From contig NZ_LZSU01000040.1 of the NCBI RefSeq assembly GCF_001665575.1, forward strand, positions 1-56,746: DNA of 56,746 nucleotides. Direction: 5' to 3'. This document shows, in pieces, positions 43,993-51,904 of the stretch. The notes beneath the pieces are model-generated. The model was given only the letters and a program-made list of their open reading frames with translations, was not told the DNA's origin and searched no databases. Position 1 is the first letter of the stretch. Every line of letters begins with the position of its first letter. The DNA comes from Mycobacterium sp. 852013-51886_SCH5428379. Lineage in GTDB: Bacteria > Actinomycetota > Actinomycetes > Mycobacteriales > Mycobacteriaceae. A program made the translations under genes and the position numbers.

Positions 43993-45257
43993 TCAAACGA
44001 GCCCGCCTGCTCGACGGCCGTCGGGTGGACGTGCGGGTGACCGAGCTGATCGACGCGGTCGCCGACACCCTCGACCCGTGGCCCGGTGAAGACGTGTTCG
44101 ACGCCGCCGGGATGACCGTGATCCCGGGGCTGCACGATCACCACCTTCACATCCGTTCCGCCGCAGCGGCTTCGGGATCCATCCGGGTCGGCCCCGCCGC
44201 CGTCGCCGGCCGCGCCGCGCTGGGCCGGCTGCTGCGTACGGCGACGCCGGGTGCGGACGGATGGATCCGGGGCATCGACTACCACGAGGCGGCGGCCGGA
44301 CCGCTCGACCGAACGGTCCTCGACGACCTCGCCCCGGGGGTGCCGGTCCGGATCCAGCACCGCACCGGCGCGCTGTGGATGATGAACTCGGCAGGACTGC
44401 GCCTGCTCGGCCGCTCCGACCATCCCGACGGCCGGCTGCGCAGCGCAGACACCACCTGGGGCACCGACCGGCGGGCTCTCCCCACCGCCGAGTGGAGTCG
44501 CCGGCTACTGCAGTACGGGATCACCGGAATCACCGATGCCACACCGGATCTGGACCCGGCCGACCTTCCCGCGGACCTGCGGCAGCGGGTGCACGTCCTG
44601 GCCCCCGGCAAACGGATCCTGCACGACGACGGACTCGACCTCGACGAGCTGACCGCCTGGATCGACGGCACGCACGCCGCCGACGTTCCGGTGGGAGTGC
44701 ACTGCGTCACCGCCGCGCAGCTGGTCGTCACGATCGCCGCGTTGCGCCTCGCCGGCACACGTCCCGGCGATCGCATCGAGCATGCCGCGGTGGTGCCTGA
44801 CGACTGCGTGGCGGATCTGGCGGACCTCGGCGTCACCGTCGTCACCCAGCCCAACTTCGTCGCCGAGCGCGGTGACCAGTACATCGCCGAGGTGCCCGCC
44901 ACCGAGCACCACGAACTGTGGCGGGTCGCGACACTGCTCGACGCCGGCATCCCCGTCGCGCTGTCCACCGACACGCCGTTCGGCGCCGCCGATCCGTGGG
45001 CGGCGATGCGGGCCGCGGTGCACCGTCGCGCACCGTGCGGTGACATCCTCGGGCCTCGCGAACGGATCAAACCCGCAACAGCATTGGCGATGTTCACCGG
45101 ATCGGGTGCGGCGCCCGCCGACCCGCGGACCGTCACCCTGGGTCAGCCGGGCGATCTGTGTCTGCTGGCCGCCGACCCCGCCGACGTTCTCGCCATCCTC
45201 GACGCCGACCTGGTGGCCGCGACGGTCATCGCCGGCGAGGTCCACGCGTCGGGTTGA
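43986..45257 (+). CDS. Amidohydrolase family protein (YtcJ-like)
   Basis: A 423-residue metal-dependent hydrolase. The HxH-type motif is in GLHDHHLH (about residue 57); further ligands are likely in VGVHCVTAAQL and RIEHAAVVPD (His), and the catalytic Asp in ALSTDTPFGAADPW. The C-terminus (VTLGQPGDLCLLAADP) is typical of the amidohydrolase-3 group. Substrate is unknown. It overlaps the CaiB-like gene upstream, so the two are probably in one catabolic operon. Cytosolic; no signal peptide. Confidence 0.88.
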   Translation: MLIKRARLLDGRRVDVRVTELIDAVADTLDPWPGEDVFDAAGMTVIPGLHDHHLHIRSAAAASGSIRVGPAAVAGRAALGRLLRTATPGADGWIRGIDYHEAAAGPLDRTVLDDLAPGVPVRIQHRTGALWMMNSAGLRLLGRSDHPDGRLRSADTTWGTDRRALPTAEWSRRLLQYGITGITDATPDLDPADLPADLRQRVHVLAPGKRILHDDGLDLDELTAWIDGTHAADVPVGVHCVTAAQLVVTIAALRLAGTRPGDRIEHAAVVPDDCVADLADLGVTVVTQPNFVAERGDQYIAEVPATEHHELWRVATLLDAGIPVALSTDTPFGAADPWAAMRAAVHRRAPCGDILGPRERIKPATALAMFTGSGAAPADPRTVTLGQPGDLCLLAADPADVLAILDADLVAATVIAGEVHASG

Positions 45258-45381
45258 GCCCTCACGCGCGACCGTCGGAGGGCCGCGATGGAACATCCCA
45301 CTTGCAGTCATCGCTGCGCTCAAGACAATAGGTGTGGTTCGCCGCGCTCATTCGCGGTCCTGCAGCGGAACGGAGTATGTC

Positions 45382-46062
45382 GTGCGCCTCGATCTCACGG
45401 TCCTCGCCATCACCGCCACGGTCGCATCCCTGGTGGGTCCGACCGGTATGGTCGCCGCCGCCTCGGCGCAGTCGTGTCCCGACGTCGAGGTGTTGTTCGC
45501 CCGCGGCACGCATGAACCGCCCGGCGTCGGTCCCACCGGCCAGGCGTTCGTCGATGCGCTCCGCGGCCGGATCGGCGATCAGACGCTGGCGGTGTATCCG
45601 GTGAACTATCCGGCGATCGACCTGTGGGCCACCGGTGCCGACGGCGTACGGGATGCCGGCGCCCGCGTGCTGACCCTCGCGAACGCCTGTCCGGACACCG
45701 ATATGGTGCTCGGCGGATACTCGCAGGGCGCCGCGGTGATGGGCTTCGTCACCTCGGAGAACGTACCCGACGGCGTCGACCCGACGACCGTGCCGAAGCC
45801 CCTGGACCCCGACATCGCCGAGCACGTCGCGGCGGTCGCGTTGTTCGGCCTGCCGAACGTGCGGGCGATGAACTTTCTCGGCGAACCGCCGGTCGTCATC
45901 GGCCCCCAGTACGCGGCCAAGACCATCCAGCTCTGCGCGCCGGAGGATCCGGTGTGTTCGGACGGGCTGAACTTCGCCATGCACACCCCGGCCACCTACA
46001 ACGGCCCGATGACCGAGCAGGCCGCCGAGTACGTGGCCGCACGGCTGGTCGAAGCCGACTGA
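45382..46062 (+). CDS. Secreted cutinase-family esterase
   Basis: A 226-residue secreted alpha/beta-hydrolase: signal peptide ending AAASAQS, then LFARGTHEPPGVGPTG, the nucleophile motif GYSQGAAV (Ser), the Asp in EDPVCSDG and the His in FAMHTPATYN. The Cys pairs (SCPDVEV and NACPDTD; QLCAPEDPVC) fit the two cutinase disulfides. Mycobacterial members act as esterases or phospholipases. The GTG is set by GGAG at 45372-45375; the upstream part of the open frame is inside the amidohydrolase gene. The 124-base gap before it probably contains a promoter. Confidence 0.93.
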   Translation: MRLDLTVLAITATVASLVGPTGMVAAASAQSCPDVEVLFARGTHEPPGVGPTGQAFVDALRGRIGDQTLAVYPVNYPAIDLWATGADGVRDAGARVLTLANACPDTDMVLGGYSQGAAVMGFVTSENVPDGVDPTTVPKPLDPDIAEHVAAVALFGLPNVRAMNFLGEPPVVIGPQYAAKTIQLCAPEDPVCSDGLNFAMHTPATYNGPMTEQAAEYVAARLVEAD

Positions 46063-46066
46063 GCGG

Positions 46067-46894
46067 GTGCGTTCGCGCGGGGTCCTGAGCTATCTGGCGC
46101 TGGCCTTCGTGCCCGCATGGCTGGCCTGGGCGGCCGTCGGCGCGGCCGGGGGCAGCATGGACGATCCGGTGACCCAGCTCGTCACCGCCGCGTTCATCCC
46201 GGCGCTGGCGGCGATCGTCGTTCGGCGGTGGGTGACCCGCGAGGGCTTCGCCGACGCCGGACTGCGACCGCGGCTGCGCGCGCACTGGCCGACCTATCTG
46301 TTCGCCCTCGCGGTGGCGCCGGTGTTCCTCGGTATCGCGCTGGGGCTGGCCTGGGCGGCCGGCTACTGGAGCCCGTCGGAGACCGAATGGTCCGACCACG
46401 CCCTGTTCCTGATCGCCATCCCGGTCATCCCGGTGCTCGCGGCGCCGATCTTCTTCGGCGAGGAGTTCGGCTGGACGGCGTATCTGCGCGACCGGCTGCT
46501 GCCCGGCCGGCCCATCGCCACCACGTTCCTCACCGGGCTCATCTGGGGTGTGTGGCACTGGCCGCTGCCGTGGGTCGGTTACTTCGGCGCGCACGTCGAC
46601 GCCGGCGAGGCCGTGATCGCCATGCTGCTGTGGGTGCCGCTGTCGATCATGCTGGAGTTCGTCATCGGATTCGTCTGGGGCCGAACGGGTTCGGTCTGGC
46701 CGTCGTGCCTCGTGCACGGCGGGGGCAATCTCGTCGTGGCGGTCGGCCTGGATCTGCTGACCGGTTCGGCCATGTCGGTCACCGCGAGCACCGTGCTCTA
46801 CATCCTGGCGATGACTCCGGTGGTCGCCGTCCTGCTGATCGCGGGGCGGTGGCGCGTCCGGCCGATCACACCGCGAGCTGGCTCTGCAGGGTGA
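46067..46894 (+). CDS. CPBP-family intramembrane metalloprotease
   Basis: A 275-residue protein with about eight TM helices and the CPBP (Abi) motifs: GEEFGWTAYLRDRL (EExxxR), IWGVWHWPLPW (second His) and SCLVHGGGN (third His). Family members are putative intramembrane proteases, some tied to bacteriocin immunity or prenyl processing. The GTG is 4 bases after the cutinase stop, so they are probably co-transcribed. Its end overlaps the convergent BMC-locus GntR gene by 29 bases. Confidence 0.88.
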   Translation: MRSRGVLSYLALAFVPAWLAWAAVGAAGGSMDDPVTQLVTAAFIPALAAIVVRRWVTREGFADAGLRPRLRAHWPTYLFALAVAPVFLGIALGLAWAAGYWSPSETEWSDHALFLIAIPVIPVLAAPIFFGEEFGWTAYLRDRLLPGRPIATTFLTGLIWGVWHWPLPWVGYFGAHVDAGEAVIAMLLWVPLSIMLEFVIGFVWGRTGSVWPSCLVHGGGNLVVAVGLDLLTGSAMSVTASTVLYILAMTPVVAVLLIAGRWRVRPITPRAGSAG

Positions 46895-47648
46895 CCGACG
46901 CGGTGTTGGGGTCAGGGCGCTCGCCCATCCCCTTGCCGATACCGCGGCCCTGGGCGGTCACCGCGAGGTAGATCCGGTCACCGCGGAACAGGTCGCGGGA
47001 GAACTCGCACGGGGTGTCGGCCTCGTCATAGGTCACGCGGGTGATCAGCAGTAGCGCCGACTTCGGTTTGACCCCGAGCAGCGAAGCCTCGGCGTTGGTG
47101 GCGTTCACCGCCTCGATGCGTTCGTCGGCCCGGCCCGGCACCAGACTGTAGTGGGTCTCGAGCACCTCGTAGATCGAGCCGCCCAGCTGTTGTTCGAGCA
47201 GACCGGGGAACGCATCGGCGGGAAACTGCGCCAGTTCCAACGACATCGGCGATCCGTCGGCCAATCGCAACCGCTGGATCTCGACCACGAAGTCCGTCGG
47301 GGCCAGGCGCAGCGCGGCCTGGGTGGTGGCGTCGGCCGGGGCGATCCTCGTCGACAGCACCCGCGTCCCGGCGACGTAGCCCTGGTTGGCCAGGAAGGCC
47401 GGCACCCCCACCACGTCGGCGAGATTGCGCTCGACCTGGGCGTGGCTGATGAAGATGCCGCCCGCCCGGCCGATGGCCCGGTGCACCAGACCGGCCTCCT
47501 CCAACGCGGCCAACACCTGGCGCAGACTCGACCGGCTGGTGCCGTACCGCTCGGCCAGGTCGCGTTCGCTGCCGAGTTTGGCGCCAGGCGACCCGGCGTT
47601 GATGTCGGCCACGATCCGGCGCCGCAACTCCTCACTCTGCGTGGGCAC
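46866..47648 (-). CDS. GntR/HutC-family regulator of the BMC locus
   Basis: A 260-residue regulator: winged helix-turn-helix (about residues 5-75) with LGSERDLAERYGTSRSSLRQVLAAL and AGGIFI, then an effector domain (about 85-255). I chose the GTG at 47648 (VPTQSEELRR) because a perfect AGGAGG lies 7 bases upstream (plus CCTCCT, 47656-47661). An ATG at 47696 lies beside the operator-like palindrome. It sits at the end of the BMC gene set, transcribed from its own promoter. The same palindrome occurs before the enzyme/permease genes, so it likely controls both. Confidence 0.9.
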   Translation of the reverse strand: MPTQSEELRRRIVADINAGSPGAKLGSERDLAERYGTSRSSLRQVLAALEEAGLVHRAIGRAGGIFISHAQVERNLADVVGVPAFLANQGYVAGTRVLSTRIAPADATTQAALRLAPTDFVVEIQRLRLADGSPMSLELAQFPADAFPGLLEQQLGGSIYEVLETHYSLVPGRADERIEAVNATNAEASLLGVKPKSALLLITRVTYDEADTPCEFSRDLFRGDRIYLAVTAQGRGIGKGMGERPDPNTASVTLQSQLAV

Positions 47649-47698
47649 CGGAGGACCTCCTGTCAGCTGCCTCATCGACGGATCGGCGTCGACCATGA

Positions 47699-47713
47699 TT
47701 TGGTAGAACCAAT
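47699..47713. promoter_or_regulatory. GntR-type operator 1 (upstream of regulator)
   Basis: TTTGGTAGAACCAAT is a near-perfect palindrome (TTGG / CCAA arms), immediately upstream of the regulator gene. It shares TTGGTAG and CCAAT with the site at 54787-54801, with the same spacing. Confidence 0.7.
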
Positions 47714-47730
47714 CCTATCGGGCGGTCAGA

Positions 47731-48510
47731 TCACATTTCGGCGATCGCCATATGCGATTCCGGCAGGATCTGCCCGCCGTCCACCACCAGCGTCTGCCCG
47801 GTGATGTAGGCCGCCTCGTCGGTGGCGAAGAACAGCGCAGCATTACCGATGTCAGCGACGCCGCCGAGCCGGCCGGCCGGGATCGCCGACGCCATCTGCT
47901 TCATGTAGTCCTCGCCCATGTCGACCAGGCCCTCGGTGATGATGTTGCCCGGCAGCACCGCGTTGATGGTGATCTGCTTGGGCGCCAACTCCATTGCGGC
48001 CGTGCGGATGAAGCCCAGCTGAGCGGCTTTGCTGGCGCCGTAGTGCGACCACCCGGGGTAGCCGGTGATCGGTCCGGTGATCGACGACGTCACGATCACC
48101 CGGCCGTGCCCGCTGGCACCGAGTGCGGGTAGCGCGGCCTGCACGGAGTACACCGTGCCCTTGAAGTTGACGGCGAGCACCTGATCGAGGTCCTCGGCGG
48201 TGAGCTCCTCGAGCCGTGCCGACGGGAAGATGCCGGCGTTGGCGCACAGGATGTCCAGGCCGCCGTGCCGTTCGACCGTGGCGTCGACCACGTCCCGGCA
48301 CCCCTGCGGATCGGCGACGTCGGCCGCGACACCGCTCACCGCGCCGGGCTTGCCGCTGAGCGCCTCGACGCAACTGTCGATGTCGGCCTGGTTGCGGCCG
48401 GTGATGACGACGTTGACACCGGCGGCGGCGAACACCTCCGCGATGCCCCTGCCGATCCCCTTGCTGCCGCCGGTGACGAGCGCGGTGCGGCCCTGCAGTG
48501 AGTTGAACAT
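47731..48510 (-). CDS. SDR, probable (S)-1-amino-2-propanol dehydrogenase
   Basis: A 259-residue SDR in the BMC locus. Cofactor loop LVTGGSKGIGRGIAEVF, CANAG, catalytic Ser (SSITGPIT) and Tyr-x3-Lys (HYGASKAA) are present. In M. smegmatis the orthologous enzyme interconverts aminoacetone and (S)-1-amino-2-propanol; here this is inferred from position and family. It is the last gene of the main BMC transcript, 43 bases after the kinase. A longer C-terminal tail (PESHMAIAEM) may help assembly. Confidence 0.9.
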   Translation of the reverse strand: MFNSLQGRTALVTGGSKGIGRGIAEVFAAAGVNVVITGRNQADIDSCVEALSGKPGAVSGVAADVADPQGCRDVVDATVERHGGLDILCANAGIFPSARLEELTAEDLDQVLAVNFKGTVYSVQAALPALGASGHGRVIVTSSITGPITGYPGWSHYGASKAAQLGFIRTAAMELAPKQITINAVLPGNIITEGLVDMGEDYMKQMASAIPAGRLGGVADIGNAALFFATDEAAYITGQTLVVDGGQILPESHMAIAEM

Positions 48511-48553
48511 TGTCCCCGTCCTTCGGTGTGTCGAGCCCTGAGCTCGTGGGTGA

Positions 48554-49558
48554 TCAGGCCAGCCGTTGGCCGTTGGTGCTCAGATAGCGTTCCGCGAGGG
48601 CGCAGCTGCCCGCGGCGAAGCTGACCGCCTTGGACTGCGATTCCTTCGAGTGGCTGTGGGTTCCCATCCAAGCCAGCAACAGCAGGCGGCGCAACAGGAC
48701 GAACGACGCGAGCATCTCTTCGTCGGCGGAGGTCATTTCGCCGTGGTCCGAACGATGGCTGCGGTAACCCTCCACCCACGACGCCTGCCACTCCGGCAGC
48801 GCGGGGTCGTCCTCGATGAACGACACCGCGGTGCCGAAATCGTAGAAGAACCAACCGAATCCGCAGTCGTCGAAGTCGATGACCGTGATGGTCGAGCCGT
48901 CGACGAGCAGATTCGCCAGTCGCAGGTCGGCGTGCACCAGCCCGAAGCGGTCGGGGCCGTTGCCGTAGTCGACGAGGCGCCGGTGCAGCAGATCCTGGGC
49001 GCGGCCGAGCAGATGGGTCTCGTCGGGGCCGACACCAGCGGCGTCATGCCAGCGTCCCCACCGCGGAGCGTCGCCCAGGCAGTTCTGCCAGTCCCAGGCG
49101 AAGCGGCCGAACGTCGCCGGCCGGGTCCAGGACCGCGAGTGATCGTGTAGCGCCGCGGTGATGCAGCCCAGTGTGTGGAAGTCGTGGACGGTGACGGTGC
49201 CCTCGTCCGGTTCGGCACCCGCCACCATGTCGAAGTGCACGACGTAGCGTTCGGTGCCGTGGTCGTCGACGGTGACCACCCGGCGGCCGTCGCGGGTCGG
49301 CAGCACCGTCGGCACGGTGACGTCGCTTTCGGTGCGCAGCGCGTCCAGCCAGTCGAGTTCGGATTCGATCTCGTGCCGGCGGTGGTAGTTCTTCCGGTGC
49401 ACCCGCAGAATGGAGCGGGTGTCGCTGTCGGGGTCCTCGACCAGATAGGTCGCGTTCTCCGACAGGTTCAGCAGGCGCAGAGTCGAACTCGGCGCCAGGT
49501 CGTAGTCGGCGAGCGCCTGCTGGGCCACGTGGATGTCGTCGGCGATCACCTCAGCCAT
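48554..49558 (-). CDS. APH-fold kinase, probable 1-amino-2-propanol kinase
   Basis: A 334-residue protein of the aminoglycoside phosphotransferase/choline kinase fold. ATP- and metal-binding motifs are LVHADLRLANLLV (HxD....N, about residue 213) and VIDFDDCGFGWFFYDFG (DFG-like). In the described RMM compartment the matching enzyme phosphorylates (S)-1-amino-2-propanol. The ATG at 49558 overlaps the stop of the upstream BMC-T gene by one base, indicating coupling. Confidence 0.9.
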   Translation of the reverse strand: MAEVIADDIHVAQQALADYDLAPSSTLRLLNLSENATYLVEDPDSDTRSILRVHRKNYHRRHEIESELDWLDALRTESDVTVPTVLPTRDGRRVVTVDDHGTERYVVHFDMVAGAEPDEGTVTVHDFHTLGCITAALHDHSRSWTRPATFGRFAWDWQNCLGDAPRWGRWHDAAGVGPDETHLLGRAQDLLHRRLVDYGNGPDRFGLVHADLRLANLLVDGSTITVIDFDDCGFGWFFYDFGTAVSFIEDDPALPEWQASWVEGYRSHRSDHGEMTSADEEMLASFVLLRRLLLLAWMGTHSHSKESQSKAVSFAAGSCALAERYLSTNGQRLA

Positions 49559-50223
49559 CAGTGCTCCCGTCCCTCGATCCCGGCGAGCACCGCGGTGATG
49601 CGGTCCCGCGCCACGGTCACGTCCGCGACCGAACCACCGATGTAGAGCCGTCCCGCGGCACCGATCATCTGCACGTCCACCACCGTAAGACCCGGAGCCG
49701 CCCGTTCGGCCTCGTTCGCCGCCACCGCCGCGAACAACGCCGGGGTCATCTCGTAGACCAGCAGCGACTGGCCCGGCATGATCATCGACGCCTGGCGGTT
49801 GCGGTTGAGGATCACCGCGTGCTGATCGGTGATGTCGGTGATGATGTCGTGGTACAGCACCCGCGGCCGCAGCTGGTCCTCGGCGCGGTTGCCGGTGCCG
49901 GCCAGGATGGCCTGCCCCGCCCGTTGCACGTCGTCCAGATTCGCCGAGTGGATCTCCAACACACCGAACTGCCGCTCCACGTAGAGGATTCCGGGCTGGA
50001 TCCCGGGCACCTCGCGCAGCGCGAGATCGATCACCCGCTCGATCGCCAGGGCGGGGGACACCTCGACGATCAGCGCGTGCTCACCCGCGTACGGCGGATA
50101 TCCCCGCGCCCGGGTGGGCGTGCCGAGATAGGCGGCGAACTGCTGTTGCAGATCCTCGACCAGCAGATAGACGCGGATGTCGGTGTGCGTCCGTGACTGC
50201 GGCCCGGTGTCGATCGCGACCAT
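49558..50223 (-). CDS. BMC-T tandem-domain shell protein 1
   Basis: A 221-residue shell protein with two BMC folds in tandem. First domain: RVYLLVEDLQQQFAAYL ... LIVEVSPALAIERVIDLALREV and ILYVERQFGVLEIHS. Second domain: HAVILNRNRQASMIMPGQSLLVYEM ... LTVVDVQMIGAAGRLYIGG. The arrangement looks like the circularly permuted BMC-T type. Trimers would tile with hexamers in the shell and may form a gated pore. It is about 40 percent similar by eye to the second BMC-T in this locus. Confidence 0.9.
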   Translation of the reverse strand: MVAIDTGPQSRTHTDIRVYLLVEDLQQQFAAYLGTPTRARGYPPYAGEHALIVEVSPALAIERVIDLALREVPGIQPGILYVERQFGVLEIHSANLDDVQRAGQAILAGTGNRAEDQLRPRVLYHDIITDITDQHAVILNRNRQASMIMPGQSLLVYEMTPALFAAVAANEAERAAPGLTVVDVQMIGAAGRLYIGGSVADVTVARDRITAVLAGIEGREH

Positions 50224-50234
50224 AGAGCGGCCGG

Positions 50235-50516
50235 CTACGACGTGGCGACGGCGAAGTGGGCGCCGAGCTCGCTGTGCGGACGCGGGATCACGTGGACGCT
50301 GATGAGCTCGCCGACCTGCGAGGCCGCCTCCGCGCCGGCCTCGGTGGCAGCCTTGACGGCGCCGACCTCACCGGTCACCACGACCGCGACCAGACCGTCC
50401 CCGACCTGCTGGCGGTCGGTGATGCTGACGTTGGCGGCCTTGACCATCGCGTCGGCGGCGGCCAGGGCGGCTACGTAGCCCTTGGTCTCGATGAGACCGA
50501 TCGCATTGCTGGGCAT
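50235..50516 (-). CDS. BMC-H hexamer shell protein
   Basis: A 93-residue single BMC-domain protein. The typical start (NAIGLIETKGYVAALAAADAM), the VAVVVTGEVGAVKAATEAGA strand-helix and the C-terminal SVHVIPRPHSEL are the classic features. Hexamers form the main facets of the microcompartment, with the pore loop at GELISVH and neighbouring residues. A GAAGGAGA ribosome site lies before the ATG. Placed between BMC-P and BMC-T1, it is likely highly expressed. Confidence 0.95.
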   Translation of the reverse strand: MPSNAIGLIETKGYVAALAAADAMVKAANVSITDRQQVGDGLVAVVVTGEVGAVKAATEAGAEAASQVGELISVHVIPRPHSELGAHFAVATS

Positions 50517-50526
50517 GGTTTCTCCT

Positions 50527-50799
50527 TCAGTCGGTTTCTACAGGTTGGGTGACGGGTGAGTCGGAGTCGATCGACCCGATGATCAGCGCGTCGACCGGCG
50601 GTGGGGTTCCGGTGAACCAGTTGGCGGCGACGGAGCCCTGAGTGATCAGAACGCGTTCGCCGATGCCGGTGCCGAGTACGTCGAACGCGACCATTCGGCT
50701 ACCGGAGCCGTCGAGTTCGACCTCGAGGAAGGCGCCCGCCGGGATGCCCTCGATGCGGCGGGTCGACCAGACGCTTCCGGTGACGGTGGCGCTTATCAT
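50527..50799 (-). CDS. BMC-P pentamer vertex protein (EutN/CcmL type)
   Basis: A 90-residue protein of the EutN/CcmL family, which forms the pentamers that cap the shell vertices. The family pattern is visible: MISATVTGSVWSTRRIEGIPAG, MVAFDVLGTGIGERVLITQGS and VDALIIGSIDS. Its ATG overlaps the upstream unknown gene's stop by four bases. A short acidic C-terminal tail is present. Confidence 0.94.
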   Translation of the reverse strand: MISATVTGSVWSTRRIEGIPAGAFLEVELDGSGSRMVAFDVLGTGIGERVLITQGSVAANWFTGTPPPVDALIIGSIDSDSPVTQPVETD

Positions 50800-51299
50800 C
50801 TACGCTCCTTCTCGATCGAGACGCCCAGTGCCCGGGCCTTCTCACGCGCCAGCGGGGTGAGCACTGCCCGCCTGCCGAGCACCAGGCCGGCGCCCACCGC
50901 GGCGACGTCGGCGATGTGACGTTCGGTGACGGCGCCGGATTCGATCCGGCGGGTCTGACCGGTCCCCGAGTTACCGGTGCCGGCCAACCGGAACGTCAGT
51001 CGGCCAGCCTTGAGGTCGGCGCGGTTCTTGGGATTCTCGAACAGCCGCAACAGGTTCCGCACGAAGGCATCCAGGTCGCGGTCGGTGGCCAGCCGGACGG
51101 TCTCACTGCGGTGCTTCTCGTCGGCAGCGAGCGGTCCGGATGCCACGACGCCGATCTGCTCGGCGACGGTCGAGGCCGCGGGGGGCGGCGGCGACGGTGG
51201 CGGCGCCGGTGCGGACGCGGGACGGGGCAGGTCGCGCACGGCGTCCCGCACCACCTCCCGGACAAGAGCGCGCAGCGCGTCGCGGTCGATGCCGCTCAC
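50796..51299 (-). CDS. BMC-locus protein of unknown function with amphipathic N-terminus
   Basis: A 167-residue protein. Residues 5-24 (DRDALRALVREVVRDAVRDL) form an amphipathic helix like BMC encapsulation peptides, followed by a Pro/Ala linker (about 25-50) and a C-terminal domain (about 55-165) with ADEKHRSETVRLATDRDLD, RLTFRLAG and a final AVLTPLAREKARALGVSI. The last motif resembles ends of some BMC cargo proteins. Similar genes sit at this place in the M. smegmatis locus, but I recall no assigned function. GTG start; coupled to BMC-T2 upstream by a four-base overlap and to BMC-P downstream. Confidence 0.85.
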   Translation of the reverse strand: MSGIDRDALRALVREVVRDAVRDLPRPASAPAPPPSPPPPAASTVAEQIGVVASGPLAADEKHRSETVRLATDRDLDAFVRNLLRLFENPKNRADLKAGRLTFRLAGTGNSGTGQTRRIESGAVTERHIADVAAVGAGLVLGRRAVLTPLAREKARALGVSIEKERR

Positions 51300-51901
51300 G
51301 GTGTGCTCCGGGCCAGCGCGTCGCGGGCGGCCTCGGCGGCCTGGCGGACGTCGGCCTCCGCACCGGACAGGTACACCCGGCCCGTCGCGCCGATCATCCG
51401 GAAGTCGACGACTTTGACGTCGGCGGCCTTCTCGGCCTCGTTGGTGGCCAGGATCGCGTAGGACGCTGGGGCGACCTCGAGGACGAACAACGACTCGCCG
51501 GCCAGCACCATGGACCCGATCTTGTTGCGGTTGATCAGGAATGCGTGCTGGTGGTCGATGCTGGAGATGATCCGAGACGCCAGGATCTTCGGGCGGACGG
51601 CCGAATCACGCTCCCCGCCCAGGTATTCGAGCGCTGCATCCGCGGCGGCTTTCACCGAGCCGGTCTCGCCGTGGAACTCCAGGTAGCCGAACTGCCGTTC
51701 CACCACCAGGATTCCGGCCTTGACGTCGGCGTGTTTGAGGGCGACGTCGGTGACACCCTCGATGTCCAGGCCCGGGGCGACCTCGATGATCTGCGCGGCC
51801 ATGTTCGCCCGCGGCAACGCACCCTTGATCCAGGTGCCCAGATACGACATGGTCTGCGGCTGCAGCCGGTCGATGAAGATGAAGGAACGAAGTTCAGCCA
51901 C
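51296..51901 (-). CDS. BMC-T tandem-domain shell protein 2
   Basis: A 201-residue tandem BMC shell protein. Domain one starts LRSFIFIDRLQPQTMSYLG and includes AQIIEVAPGLDIEGVTDVALKHA and ILVVERQFGYLEFHGETG. Domain two reads HAFLINRNKIGSMVLAGESLFVLEV and VKVVDFRMIGATGRVYLSGAE. It looks permuted like BMC-T1 and shares its ERQFG and MIGA.GR..... patterns. GTG start, 3 bases after the aldehyde dehydrogenase stop. Confidence 0.92.
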   Translation of the reverse strand: MAELRSFIFIDRLQPQTMSYLGTWIKGALPRANMAAQIIEVAPGLDIEGVTDVALKHADVKAGILVVERQFGYLEFHGETGSVKAAADAALEYLGGERDSAVRPKILASRIISSIDHQHAFLINRNKIGSMVLAGESLFVLEVAPASYAILATNEAEKAADVKVVDFRMIGATGRVYLSGAEADVRQAAEAARDALARSTP

Positions 51902-51904
51902 GAC

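Noticed and set aside
44782..45381. Upstream extension of the cutinase gene by 200 codons
   Set aside because: It overlaps the amidohydrolase in another frame; signal peptide and GGAG place the start at 45382.
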